Assembly: GCA_016929905.1 (NCBI GenBank)
Contig: JAFGHX010000047.1
Location: forward strand, 36,405-100,404
DNA length: 64,000 nt
Direction: 5' to 3'
From: Kiritimatiellia bacterium
GTDB lineage: Bacteria > Verrucomicrobiota > Kiritimatiellia > JAFGHX01
A program made the translations under genes and the position numbers. Below the pieces are notes generated by a model, which worked only from the letters and a program-made list of their open reading frames with translations, had not been told where the DNA came from and did not search any database. This document shows, piece after piece, positions 28,226 through 37,094 of the stretch. The stretch's first letter is position 1. Each line of letters opens with the position of its first letter.

Positions 28226-29239
28226 TCAATACTCGAAATTCACCCAGGGATTGCCGACGGTGAACCCGGCCGTCCCCATATCGTTGGACGTCACAACCGT
28301 GCCGTAGTGGTCGCCGCCCTGCGAAAACGCGTAGCCCACGTCGTTCAGGCTGGCCTTGTTGCCCGCGAGGAAATTGCCGCCGATAGTCGAGTACATCACG
28401 AAGCCCGTCGCGTTGCCCGTGACGCAGTTGTTCAGGATCTGGCCGCCCGACCCGTTCACATACACGCCGGCCGCCAGATTCTGGTAGCAGTAGTTCCCTT
28501 CGACCATGCTGGCGTACTGCGCATTGACGCCGTGCAGCGCGTTGCTCCACGTGACGCAATTGCGGACCACGCTGTTGTAACGAGCCCAGATCCCGTTCGC
28601 CCCGTTGCGCAGGCTGGTGCACTCGGTGATCTTCGAGGCGCGATAGGCCAGGATCCCCGTGCTCCCGTTGTCAGCCGCCTTGCATTCCCGCACCGTGCTC
28701 CCGTCGCCCGCGTTGATGCCGTTGCCGCCGTTCCCGTAGGCCCCGCAGTTCTCGACAAAGCAGAACGTGCCCACGTACAGCCCGTCGTCGTTGTTGTCGG
28801 CCAGGTTCAAGTCCCTGAACCGGCTGCGGTGCGCGTAGGCGCCCTGGATCCCGTAGCCGCCCCAATCGCTGACGGTCCCGTTGCGGACGGTGATGCCGTT
28901 GCGGCTCGGGCTCGGCACATAGATGCCGTGCTGCGTGCCCGGAATCCCCGCCAGGGCGAACCCGTTCAGATCGATCTCCACGTTGTTCGTATACACCGTG
29001 ATCCCGCTGCTCGACCCCGAGCCGGTGAGATTACGCGTAAGGTAGTAGACCCCGGAGGTCGTGATCGAATAGGGTAAATCGGAGATCGCGCCGCGCGGTT
29101 CCACCTGGTTCAGCGTCTTCATCATGCTGATCGCGGAGCCCGGCGGGCCCGGCGGGTCCATGTCCTGGGCGGGTCCCCGCAGGCAAAGCGCGGCCGTCAC
29201 AACAAATCCGGCAGCCAGAAGACAGCGTGGCGTGTTCAT
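28226..29239 (-). CDS. Secreted right-handed beta-helix protein (NPWxNxxY family)
   Basis: This 337-residue protein has a signal peptide (MNTPRCLLAAGFVVTAALCL). After an ISDLPYSITTSGVYYLTRNL entry and the VEIDLNGFAL strand come regular beta-helix coils with NCGAYGNGGNGIN, NGSTGI and NCVTWSNALHGVN turns. The C-terminus is NPWVNFEY, matching NPWLNITRY in the protein at 49039. The ORF track starts it at 29326, but ggaggac sits 8 bases before the ATG at 29239, which opens the signal peptide. Function is unknown; such proteins are usually cell-surface or secreted. The shared end suggests a conserved last coil or sorting signal. It is convergent with the gene at 24348. Confidence 0.85.
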   Translation of the reverse strand: MNTPRCLLAAGFVVTAALCLRGPAQDMDPPGPPGSAISMMKTLNQVEPRGAISDLPYSITTSGVYYLTRNLTGSGSSSGITVYTNNVEIDLNGFALAGIPGTQHGIYVPSPSRNGITVRNGTVSDWGGYGIQGAYAHRSRFRDLNLADNNDDGLYVGTFCFVENCGAYGNGGNGINAGDGSTVRECKAADNGSTGILAYRASKITECTSLRNGANGIWARYNSVVRNCVTWSNALHGVNAQYASMVEGNYCYQNLAAGVYVNGSGGQILNNCVTGNATGFVMYSTIGGNFLAGNKASLNDVGYAFSQGGDHYGTVVTSNDMGTAGFTVGNPWVNFEY

Positions 29240-29336
29240 TCTTGTCCTCCTCCCGAACAGACAGACCTCATACGCGGTCAACCGCAACGCCGCACGGCCC
29301 CGGCTCGGCCGCGTTCCGTACAACACGACAGGAGAG

Positions 29337-29345
29337 AGTATAGCA
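29337..29345 (-). promoter_or_regulatory. Extended -10 promoter for the 28226-29239 gene
   Basis: Read on the minus strand, TGC is followed directly by TATACT, a 5-of-6 match to the -10 hexamer with the extended TGn motif. The -35 region is poor, as is usual for extended -10 promoters. The leader would be about 90 bases. Confidence 0.5.
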
Positions 29346-29381
29346 CAGTCGCGCCCGTTGTTCGATGCTTAAAGGCGGGAA

Positions 29382-32300
29382 TCACCAGACCTTGAGATGG
29401 GCCGGCGCGCGGGGCGGCTCGTCGTCAGAGGCGCCCGATCTGACAACGCGGAAATGGGTGCCGCCTCTCAGAGTATAACACAATACACATTCGGCGGATG
29501 TTGCTCTGTCGGCCATGACCCGGACACCGTCCTGGAAGATATCGTAGGGGCCTGCTTCCATGTTGCAGAGCATGTGCCGGGTAGCCACGGTCTCGGACGG
29601 TGCAGCCGTGTAGCTGGCGGAACGAAGCACCACATTGCTCACAGCGAACATCAGAATCTTCGGCTCGCCGGCGTCCCTTATCAAAGCGCCGCACATGTCG
29701 GATGAACGAATCAGCTCCGTGTCCGGCATGGCATCGGCCGTATTCGTCGTCGGGTACAGAACATGCAGGAAGTTGTCGAAAGCCCTGGCCTCGGCTGGAC
29801 GTACCTCTATACGCCAGGCACCGGGATCGTCATCGGTCGTCGACGGGTCACGATAGAGAGAGACATTCCCGTTGTTCACCCAGAACTCGTAGCCGGCGCC
29901 GCCCACCTTGCGCACAACGGGCTCCTCCGGCAACAGGGTCTTGCAGAACAGACGGCCGCCGGACATCGTAATCGTCGTCAGATCCGTGTTGGTGGATTCC
30001 GCAATGCCGGCGTCGGCGTTGCCCCGGACGATGACCTCATCGCCGTTCAACTCGGGCTTGCCGCTCTTGTCCCACCACGAACCCGAGTGCAGGAGCCACC
30101 TCTTCGGGAAAGAGGCCTGCACGGCTTCCGCCCTGTCGAAAACGACCACATACTCGGCGGCGCCTTCCGGCCGGAGGTAGACGAACTCCCTTTGCACCAG
30201 ATTGGCCTTCTTGGGTTGGTTGTTGCCCAGGCCGGCGTAGATGCTGTTGTAGGCCTTGGTGATGTCCGTCATGATGTAGTCGTAGTCCGCCGCACATTCA
30301 TAGTTGCTGTACACGCCCATGACCCACTCTTCATAACGTTCTTCCATCTGATAGCCGCTCATCGCCGCCTTGCAGCCGGCTTTTGGAGGATCGTAAGTCT
30401 CAAACACCAGCCGTTGGCCGCCGTCATTCTCATCGGAATACGGACCGGGCCAGACCTCGTTGGGGTCCTTTATCGTGAGCAGATTATGCGCAATCGTCCG
30501 CTTCCAGTAGTCCCAGATATGATTGTTGCCGCTGCCCCACGCATCGTAGTAGCCCGAGTCGATGGCCAGCGGCGCACCTTTGTAAATCGTGAACGAGCCG
30601 TGGTCCAGCTGCGCATGGGTCCCCCAATGGACACCGGAGGTGAATTTGACCATGGTCGCGTCCGTTCCGAAGCCCGTACGCATGACGATCGTGTCGCCGA
30701 ATCGCCGGCTCTTCGCGCAGTTGTCGAGAGGTTGGGCGGCCAGTTCGGGATCGTACCACAGGAGATAGTAGACCAGGTCCTTCTCATTTCGCCCGAGCCA
30801 AACGCAGTTCGAACCATAGGAGCCGTCGGGATTCCAATAGCAGTACGTGTCCATGTAGGTCTTGAAGTGCCCGTTTCGAAAGTAGTTCGCCATCATGGCC
30901 AGGTTCCGGATCTCGAAATTCGAAACCTGGGCGTAGTTCACATCGTGGTTGAACGCCAACCGATGGTCCGGCCGGGTCATGTAGATGAAGAACCAGCCGC
31001 TGTTCTCCATGTCCGGGATCAACGTTTCCCACGGATTGATCGCACCCCCGCTTGCCGTACGCAGGGCTTCCGCGTATCGCAGAATATTGAATACGGTTCG
31101 GCGCGAGTAGGTCGGCCCTTCCCAGTTGCAGGCGCCGCCCGTCAATTCGATGGACGATTTCAGCCAGCGCATGCCCTTGGGCATCTCAACGCCGTACTCG
31201 ACGAGCTTCCTGGAAAGGTCGATCAGCGCGGGGGCTTCGGTATTCTCCCCATAGGTGGCCAGGCCCGCCGTCAGAGACCCGATCCAGGTCCGGGTGCCGT
31301 AGTTGTGGAAATCCGGGAGGACCTCGATCTCTTGCTGATTCCGAATCTGGACCGTGTTGATCGCCGCAACGAAGTAGTCCTTCTCGGCCCGGCTCAGGCG
31401 ATCGTAGATCCAGTCAAAGCCGACAGCCACCCCTTCCAGGATGATACCGGTGTCGCCCGTGTCCGCCGTTGTATTCACGGTGAGTATCTTGTGCATGGCG
31501 GCCAGCACGTTGGAGGCGTACCGTTCGTCGCCTGTCATATGGTACAGATACCCGTACTTGTAGATATAGGTCTTCAAATCTTCCAGCAGGCTTGGCCGAT
31601 CGGTCTCATAGGCATTCGAGAGCATCGTGAACGCGTTGGACAGGCTGCCGAGGGCCCGGGCTCTCAAGATATCCCTATAGGCAGGGGTAAGGAAGAGCTT
31701 CGGGTGCGCCATCGTGATCGACTGGTACTGTGCTTCTTCGACAGTCAGGTAGACGGGAAAGCTCTGCTGTTCTCCCTGCGCGGACGGTGCATAGAAGACA
31801 ACCGTTTCCGTGCCGGTCCATTCGGGCGGCTGGGAGAAGCTCACCCGGTTCTGGGCGTCGACGTTGATCTGGATATTGGGATGATCCGTGGCGGACGCAG
31901 AGTAGTTCGTGGCCCCGGTAAAATAGTCGTCCAGATCAAAGGCGTTCGCGTTCGAGGTGCCCTTTAACCATCTTTGCGGAGGCAGCTCAACCACCTTGTA
32001 AACCGTCAGGACCACGGGATTGGAATTGGTCGAGCCTCCGCCGGGATCCGCGGCCGCAAATGTCACGACCTCCGTGCCAAACCAGCCTGGGGCCGGGACA
32101 AACGATACGGTGTTGTCCGCATCGATGACGACCTCGACGTTGGAGCCGCCGTTGGTTGAAGCGGAAAAGGAGAGCGGGTCCCCGTCGGGATCGAGGAAGT
32201 AGTTGTCCAGGTCGAACGCATCTTCGCGGGTGGAATTGTACGGCCATCTCTGCGGCACCAGGAAGGACGGAGCCCAATCGACGGCCAGTCTGGGCCGCTT

Positions 32301-32996
32301 CTCCAGGACGCGGCCTTCGTACTCGTAGCGGGCCGCCTTGAATCGCTTCCAGTGCTCGACCTTCGTTTCGACGGACGCCTTCAACAGCAAGCCGAAATTG
32401 TTTTCCGGATCCGCGACCCAATCCTGCACGATGCTCGTGACGTCCCAGGTGTAGGTCGTGCTGATGTCCGAGACAACCCGCGTATCAACGACAGTCGCGT
32501 CAAAATCGCCGCCGGGCGCGGCCCATCGCTTCTGGCTGTAATGCGACCACGACCAGCAGGCCTGGCCGATCGATGCGCTTGTCCGGACGGGGCCGACAGT
32601 GTGGATATCCGGCTTGCCCCAGCCGGCGGTCAGCTTGTGCACGTCCACCGAGAGCGGCGGCGCAAAGGGCGGCGTCTCCCGCTTCGAGCTGTCGTAGTCA
32701 CAGTAGAGCGTGAGTCTGGCGTCGAGCACCTGGGCATCGGGGGGGATCAGCGAGGCGACCTCGAAAGAGAGCACGGGTCTTCTGCCGTGATCCGTGCCGT
32801 TCCCCGCAGTGAGTTTGTGGTACGTCCAGGTGTCGTTGTTCAGAGACAGCGCGAAATTGCCTTCATAGCTGGGACAAGGAAAGACGCCGTTCTGAAACTC
32901 CAGATGCGCCTGTCGGATCGGCGGGGCGCCGCTCGACGAGGAGAAGGAAACCGATAACAGGACGCCCAGTGTGGCCGTGGTAACCGCCTTCGTCAT
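29382..32996 (-). CDS. Secreted heparinase II/III-type polysaccharide lyase with DNRLRE and cadherin-like domains
   Basis: This 1204-residue protein has a signal peptide (TTATLGVLLSVSFSSSSG). A DNRLRE-type domain (about 25-235) ends with WDVTSIVQDWVADPENNFGLLL. Two cadherin/Ig-like repeats follow (about 245-430; FDLDNYFLDPDGDPLSFSAS, then FDLDDYFTGATNYSAS). A helical toroid (about 440-820) contains GGACNWEGPTYSRR, and the beta-sandwich contains HWGTHAQLDHGSFTIYKGAPLAIDSGYY, the heparinase II/III signature with its catalytic histidine. These lyases cleave uronate-containing polysaccharides by beta-elimination. The start at 32996 follows aaggaag with 7-bp spacing. Codon use is less GC-rich than in neighbours. 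Substrate class (heparin, alginate, other) cannot be told. Confidence 0.9.
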   Translation of the reverse strand: MTKAVTTATLGVLLSVSFSSSSGAPPIRQAHLEFQNGVFPCPSYEGNFALSLNNDTWTYHKLTAGNGTDHGRRPVLSFEVASLIPPDAQVLDARLTLYCDYDSSKRETPPFAPPLSVDVHKLTAGWGKPDIHTVGPVRTSASIGQACWSWSHYSQKRWAAPGGDFDATVVDTRVVSDISTTYTWDVTSIVQDWVADPENNFGLLLKASVETKVEHWKRFKAARYEYEGRVLEKRPRLAVDWAPSFLVPQRWPYNSTREDAFDLDNYFLDPDGDPLSFSASTNGGSNVEVVIDADNTVSFVPAPGWFGTEVVTFAAADPGGGSTNSNPVVLTVYKVVELPPQRWLKGTSNANAFDLDDYFTGATNYSASATDHPNIQINVDAQNRVSFSQPPEWTGTETVVFYAPSAQGEQQSFPVYLTVEEAQYQSITMAHPKLFLTPAYRDILRARALGSLSNAFTMLSNAYETDRPSLLEDLKTYIYKYGYLYHMTGDERYASNVLAAMHKILTVNTTADTGDTGIILEGVAVGFDWIYDRLSRAEKDYFVAAINTVQIRNQQEIEVLPDFHNYGTRTWIGSLTAGLATYGENTEAPALIDLSRKLVEYGVEMPKGMRWLKSSIELTGGACNWEGPTYSRRTVFNILRYAEALRTASGGAINPWETLIPDMENSGWFFIYMTRPDHRLAFNHDVNYAQVSNFEIRNLAMMANYFRNGHFKTYMDTYCYWNPDGSYGSNCVWLGRNEKDLVYYLLWYDPELAAQPLDNCAKSRRFGDTIVMRTGFGTDATMVKFTSGVHWGTHAQLDHGSFTIYKGAPLAIDSGYYDAWGSGNNHIWDYWKRTIAHNLLTIKDPNEVWPGPYSDENDGGQRLVFETYDPPKAGCKAAMSGYQMEERYEEWVMGVYSNYECAADYDYIMTDITKAYNSIYAGLGNNQPKKANLVQREFVYLRPEGAAEYVVVFDRAEAVQASFPKRWLLHSGSWWDKSGKPELNGDEVIVRGNADAGIAESTNTDLTTITMSGGRLFCKTLLPEEPVVRKVGGAGYEFWVNNGNVSLYRDPSTTDDDPGAWRIEVRPAEARAFDNFLHVLYPTTNTADAMPDTELIRSSDMCGALIRDAGEPKILMFAVSNVVLRSASYTAAPSETVATRHMLCNMEAGPYDIFQDGVRVMADRATSAECVLCYTLRGGTHFRVVRSGASDDEPPRAPAHLKVW

Positions 32997-33305
32997 GGTC
33001 GATCTTCCTTTACGTAACGCGGCCGCGCGCAACGGCCATGCGGCAATATGCCAGGAACTGCACGAGGAGTCAAGGCGAGCCGATCCGCAGATCGGAATCC
33101 GCGGATCGGTATGCTGGATGGTTCATGGTTGGTGCCGGCACAGCATGCAGTTCCTCGAAAACCTCGTGCGGTACGTCGCCGCAAAGAGATGAACCGGGAA
33201 TCGAGCGGATGCCGCCGACAGAGACTCGGTAATCCGTTGCAGCCTTTGCCCGCCAGCGGCGTATCAAAGGGTGGCGAGACAAGGCCGGATTCCGGGCGAT
33301 TCACC

Positions 33306-33347
33306 TTGACGCCCAGCCCTCTGTACGCTATGCTGCCAACGTTGGCA
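33306..33347 (+). promoter_or_regulatory. Promoter with LacI-type palindromic operator before the GH2-like gene
   Basis: TTGACG and tatgct are separated by an ideal 17 bp. A perfect 14-bp palindrome, tgccaacgttggca (33334-33347), starts on the last base of the -10 hexamer. Even palindromes with a central CG are typical LacI/GalR operators, and this position would block transcription. The ATG lies 175 bp downstream. The rest of the 525-bp gap (32997-33521) shows nothing else recognisable. Confidence 0.55.
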
Positions 33348-33521
33348 TGCCGCGGGGGGGATGGTGCGGCAGGGCCGGCGCGCGCGGCCGTTCAGTCAAG
33401 ATCCGCAAGACCGCTTTCCGCTGAAGACTCTCGCCTGTGAATCACCGTTGTCTTATCATCGCTCGGCCCGGGAGGCCGTCGGTGGCTTGGGTGTCGAGAC
33501 TTGCTGGGAGGAGGCTGCCCG

Positions 33522-36500
33522 ATGAACCGAAAACTGACGGCAATTGGCGAGGAGCCCGGCATGACCCTGAATGGAACGCGTAGCGCGAGCGGGCGCAAGA
33601 CGCGGCTTGCCGTGGTGTGGACCGTCCTGATCAGCATGCATCTGTCGCCGGCCTGGGCCGCGCCGGAGGCGCGGCTCACGCCGTATCTGCTGCCGGAGCA
33701 CGGCGATACGTGGTACGGCAAGAAGGACCGCATCTACCTGCATGGGGACTGGGCGTTCAAGAACGTGCCGGGCGAGCCCGGCTACACGCTGACCGACGAA
33801 GGCATACGGAAAAGCTATTGGCGTGCCGATTACGACGACAGCGCCTGGGCCACCTCCACCGTACCCGCCATCGTGACCTGCCACAAGAGCAAGCCATGCC
33901 AGGTGAAAGAGCCGTCCGTGGCGTACATGCGGCGGTCGGTGCCGGTCCCCGACACACACAGAGGCAAACGCGTCATCCTCACCTTCCAACGCGTGTCCTG
34001 GGAGCCCGTCGTCTGGGTGAACGGCAAGGAAGTGGCGCGGCCCGTCAACCTGGCGCCGGAGAAGGTGGCCGATGTGCACCGGATCGACATCACGCCGGCC
34101 GTCCGATGGGGAGAACCGAACCAGATAACGGTCCGGTTCTACGTCCGCCGGCGCTGGAACGGTTACAGCAGCGACAATGGCATCTGGGCGCCGTGCTGGC
34201 TCGAGTTGCGGCCCCCCATCTACTGCGAACAGATGAAGATCACCCCGCGTCAGCCCGATCGCATCGAGGTAGCCGCCACCCTCATGAACACGCTCGGCCG
34301 GGAAACCGCCGTCATGCTCCAGGCCCTTGCCGAGCCCTGGGCGGGCGACGCCGCCTACCGTGCGCGGCTCAAGGCCGCCGGCACGACCACCCGGACCGCG
34401 CCGGGCCGGGAAACGCTGCGGCCGGGCCCGAACGAAGTCCGTTTCGCCATGCAGCTCGCGCAGCCCGCCCTCTGGGACGTACACAGCCCGTTCCTCTACT
34501 CGCTCAGGCTGTTTGCCGACGACGCGCCGATCGGTTGGGAGCGATTCGGCCTGCGCGAGTTCACGGTCAGAGACGGGCACTTCTATCTGAACGGGCACAA
34601 AATATACCTGGCCGGCGTGACCGGCGAGGGTACGGCGCTGGGAAATCTCCAGGCGCACAACGTCGGTTTCTACCAGAACCGAAACGGCTTTCTTCGCCGG
34701 TACTGCGAGATCCTGCGCGCGAGCAACATCAACACCATCTTCCGCATCGAAGAGATCCCGCCCCCGATCTTCCTCGATATCTGCGACGAAGTCGGGCTGC
34801 TCCAGATCCCCACCCCCGACGTGCTGGCCGAGCTGAACATGACCGAGCACGCCAAGCACATGATCCTCAAGAAGGACATCCCGCGGCCACCCAAAATGGC
34901 ATGGATCGACGGGTTCCCCACCCTGCCCGGCGGCAACGCCAACGAGCGGCGCGCAGCCAAGGAACTCGTGGATATGGCCGGGCTGGACGCTTACCTCGAC
35001 GAAGCGTTCCGCCGCAATGTGGCCGTCGCCTACAACCACCCCTGCGTGGTCGGCTATGCACCTGAGGGCGAATGCAACCGCAAGCCGGGCATCAGCGTGT
35101 ATCTGCACCGCTATCGCGAACTCCTCAACAAACACGATCCGACGCGCGTGTTCTCCAGCACGCAGTCCAACGTGCTGCAGGGCCGAACGCTCGACGGCGG
35201 CTGGATCGACCTGAAACCCCCGCCGCCGTTCGATTACCTCTGCCCCGCCGCGCTCTCGGGCAGCAGCACCGCCGGCATGCCGCACACCCTGCTGCCCGGC
35301 TTCGCCCGCAGCATCGTGCCCAAACACTGGACCGTCGCCTATCCCGGCGAGAGCAAGCCAACCGTGTTCACCGAGGCGCTCTACTACTACGGGTTCCGCT
35401 CGCACAGCCAGTACTGGGAGAAGACCGTGAAGACCTACGGCCGGGTCGTGAACAACGGACGGCTCGACAAGAAAGCGTACTGCGACCTGTACGGGACCCC
35501 GCCTTCCGAGCACTACCTGAACTTCCACCCGCAGGACATCAAGGTGGCGGGCGTCCGCAATGCCTTGGACAAGGAGCGGCTCTATCCGCGGCTGGCGCGG
35601 CACGTGGGCGAGATGGTCGAACTGACCCGCATGGCGGATGACGTTGTGCAGGGGTTCGGGTTGACCGGATCGGGCCCCATGATGGAGTTCGGCCCGTCAG
35701 CGCCCTACAGACTGGATCCAACCCAACTCGGCGAGAACGCGTTCTCCCGAATGTTCAGGCGCACGTGCGCGCCCGTGTTCGTGTGCGCGGACCTGCACTC
35801 CCGGCACAACTGGATCGCCGGCAAAACGGTCGCGGCCGAACTGCACGGCTTCAACTACGGCGCGCGGGACGTGAAGGGCGCCCGGCTGCAGATGGACGTC
35901 CTGAACAAACAGAACGCGCCGGTCTCGTCCGAGACGGTCGACCTCTCCGTGTTGAAGGACGACGAACACCGCATCCTCTCCCGTGAATGGCGTGTCCCGG
36001 CCCGGGTTCCAACCGGCGACTACCGTCTGCGCCTGCGGCTCGAGAGCGACGCGGGCACGCATGCGGAGAACGTCTACGAGCTGTTCGTGCTGGGAGCGGA
36101 CGATCCCAACGCCCGAATCGCGACGTCCCGCCGTGTCGGGCTGCTCGAGCCCGCGAACACGCCGGCCCTGCGCGTGAGCAGCATCCTGAAAGAAGTGGGC
36201 GTAAACGCAGGCCCGATACAGGATTGTGCCCGGCTAGAGGGCTACGATCTCATCATCCTGGGCCAGGATTGCGTGGCTGACCTGAGCGACGCGGACAGGA
36301 CAAGCCTGGTCGACTACGCGCGCGCCGGCGGCCGGATCGTCTGCATGGAGCAGCACAAGAACCCGCACCTGCTCGACGGGCTCCGCCTCGGCAGCGCCGG
36401 GGTCAGCTACCGAATCCAGCGCCATTTCAAGGAGAACGTCGCCGTGGGCACCCACGCCGACCCGCTCGAAGAAAATCATCCGGCCTTCGCCGGCATCGCG

Positions 36501-36821
36501 CAGCCCCATTGCCTCCGGCAATGGACCGCGCCTTACGGCCGCATGTTCTCGCACCTCGCCTTCCCACTCAGCGAAGGGGTCGTCCTCGCCGGCGGCACCA
36601 GCGATACGGGCAGGAAAGGACCCGACCAGGGCATCCGGTTCGGCATGCTGGTTGCGGAAATCAAGGTGGGCAAGGGCGTCGTGCTGGTCTCGCAACTCGA
36701 TGCTCTCGAGCTTTACGGCACGGACTCCGTCGCCACCCGGTACCTGCGCAACCTGTTCGCCTACGCCCTGAGCGACGCGTTCGACGGAAGGTACGCCGCC
36801 CCGCTGCGTGCGGCGCATTAG
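33522..36821 (+). CDS. GH2-like glycoside hydrolase with C-terminal amidotransferase-like domain
   Basis: This 1099-residue protein has an N-terminal export signal (KTRLAVVWTVLISMHLSPAWAA). The GH2 sugar-binding jelly roll (about 55-235; IYLHGDWAFKNVPG, VVWVNGKEVARPVN) leads to a beta-sandwich and a TIM-barrel-like part. YNHPCVVGYAPEGE carries a candidate acid/base (E515 or E517), and PTVFTEALYYYG a candidate nucleophile (E618). The usual NE before the acid/base is changed, so activity is uncertain. The last about 250 residues (YDLIILGQDCVADLSDADR, GGRIVCMEQ) resemble a class-I glutamine-amidotransferase-like domain of the kind fused to some galactosidases. The ATG at 33522 follows gggaggagg; 33501 is a TTG. 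Confidence 0.82.
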   Translation: MNRKLTAIGEEPGMTLNGTRSASGRKTRLAVVWTVLISMHLSPAWAAPEARLTPYLLPEHGDTWYGKKDRIYLHGDWAFKNVPGEPGYTLTDEGIRKSYWRADYDDSAWATSTVPAIVTCHKSKPCQVKEPSVAYMRRSVPVPDTHRGKRVILTFQRVSWEPVVWVNGKEVARPVNLAPEKVADVHRIDITPAVRWGEPNQITVRFYVRRRWNGYSSDNGIWAPCWLELRPPIYCEQMKITPRQPDRIEVAATLMNTLGRETAVMLQALAEPWAGDAAYRARLKAAGTTTRTAPGRETLRPGPNEVRFAMQLAQPALWDVHSPFLYSLRLFADDAPIGWERFGLREFTVRDGHFYLNGHKIYLAGVTGEGTALGNLQAHNVGFYQNRNGFLRRYCEILRASNINTIFRIEEIPPPIFLDICDEVGLLQIPTPDVLAELNMTEHAKHMILKKDIPRPPKMAWIDGFPTLPGGNANERRAAKELVDMAGLDAYLDEAFRRNVAVAYNHPCVVGYAPEGECNRKPGISVYLHRYRELLNKHDPTRVFSSTQSNVLQGRTLDGGWIDLKPPPPFDYLCPAALSGSSTAGMPHTLLPGFARSIVPKHWTVAYPGESKPTVFTEALYYYGFRSHSQYWEKTVKTYGRVVNNGRLDKKAYCDLYGTPPSEHYLNFHPQDIKVAGVRNALDKERLYPRLARHVGEMVELTRMADDVVQGFGLTGSGPMMEFGPSAPYRLDPTQLGENAFSRMFRRTCAPVFVCADLHSRHNWIAGKTVAAELHGFNYGARDVKGARLQMDVLNKQNAPVSSETVDLSVLKDDEHRILSREWRVPARVPTGDYRLRLRLESDAGTHAENVYELFVLGADDPNARIATSRRVGLLEPANTPALRVSSILKEVGVNAGPIQDCARLEGYDLIILGQDCVADLSDADRTSLVDYARAGGRIVCMEQHKNPHLLDGLRLGSAGVSYRIQRHFKENVAVGTHADPLEENHPAFAGIAQPHCLRQWTAPYGRMFSHLAFPLSEGVVLAGGTSDTGRKGPDQGIRFGMLVAEIKVGKGVVLVSQLDALELYGTDSVATRYLRNLFAYALSDAFDGRYAAPLRAAH

Positions 36822-36826
36822 TGTCT

Positions 36827-36876
36827 TGAACGTCGTCGCGAGGGCGCGGAGATGGCTCATGAATAGATCAGGCTAG
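36827..36876. mobile_element. Deleted copy of the CTAG-bounded element
   Basis: The end tcatgaatagatcaggctag (36857-36876) is the exact reverse complement of the left end of the element at 48829-49042. Upstream pieces (tgaacgtcgtcg and agggcgcggagatgg) match internal parts of that element, so this is an internally deleted relic. Its terminal CTAG supplies the stop codon of the PIN-domain remnant. Confidence 0.7.
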
Positions 36877-36998
36877 AGCCGCGCCAGCACATCAAAGTGC
36901 GCGTCGGTGTGCTCGATCGCAACTCCGTGCTGCCGGGCGCACGCGGCAACCACGAGATCGCCCGATGGAATCTTTGTCAAACCAATGTAGAATATCAT
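36873..36998 (-). pseudogene. VapC-type PIN-domain toxin, C-terminal remnant
   Basis: A 41-codon minus-strand frame, absent from the ORF track, reads IPSGDLVVAACARQHG and then HTDAHFDVLARL before a TAG. This matches the C-terminal third of PIN-domain ribonucleases of the VapC type, where the D of GDL and the D in HTDAHF sit at metal-binding positions. The catalytic N-terminal half and any antitoxin gene are missing. The stop codon lies in the CTAG of the neighbouring mobile-element relic. The family call rests on a short but characteristic segment. Confidence 0.55.
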
Positions 36999-37055
36999 TC
37001 TACCGGCCGACCGCGTTCAAAAATGGAACCTGCCCGACTCTCTGGCTTCCCCCCC

Positions 37056-37094
37056 TTGACAAATCATTCAGCATGGTATACCCTATGGTACGCC
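37056..37094 (+). promoter_or_regulatory. Promoter and operator array of the GntR-LacI regulator
   Basis: A perfect TTGACA is followed by taccct at 17 bp (or tatacc at 15 bp). Overlapping it are the palindrome ggtatacc (37075-37082) and the inverted pair tacc-ctat-ggta (37079-37090), spaced like half-sites for a dimeric GntR-type repressor. The ATG at 37095 would be only about 5-10 bases from the transcription start, so the mRNA may be almost leaderless. Confidence 0.6.
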
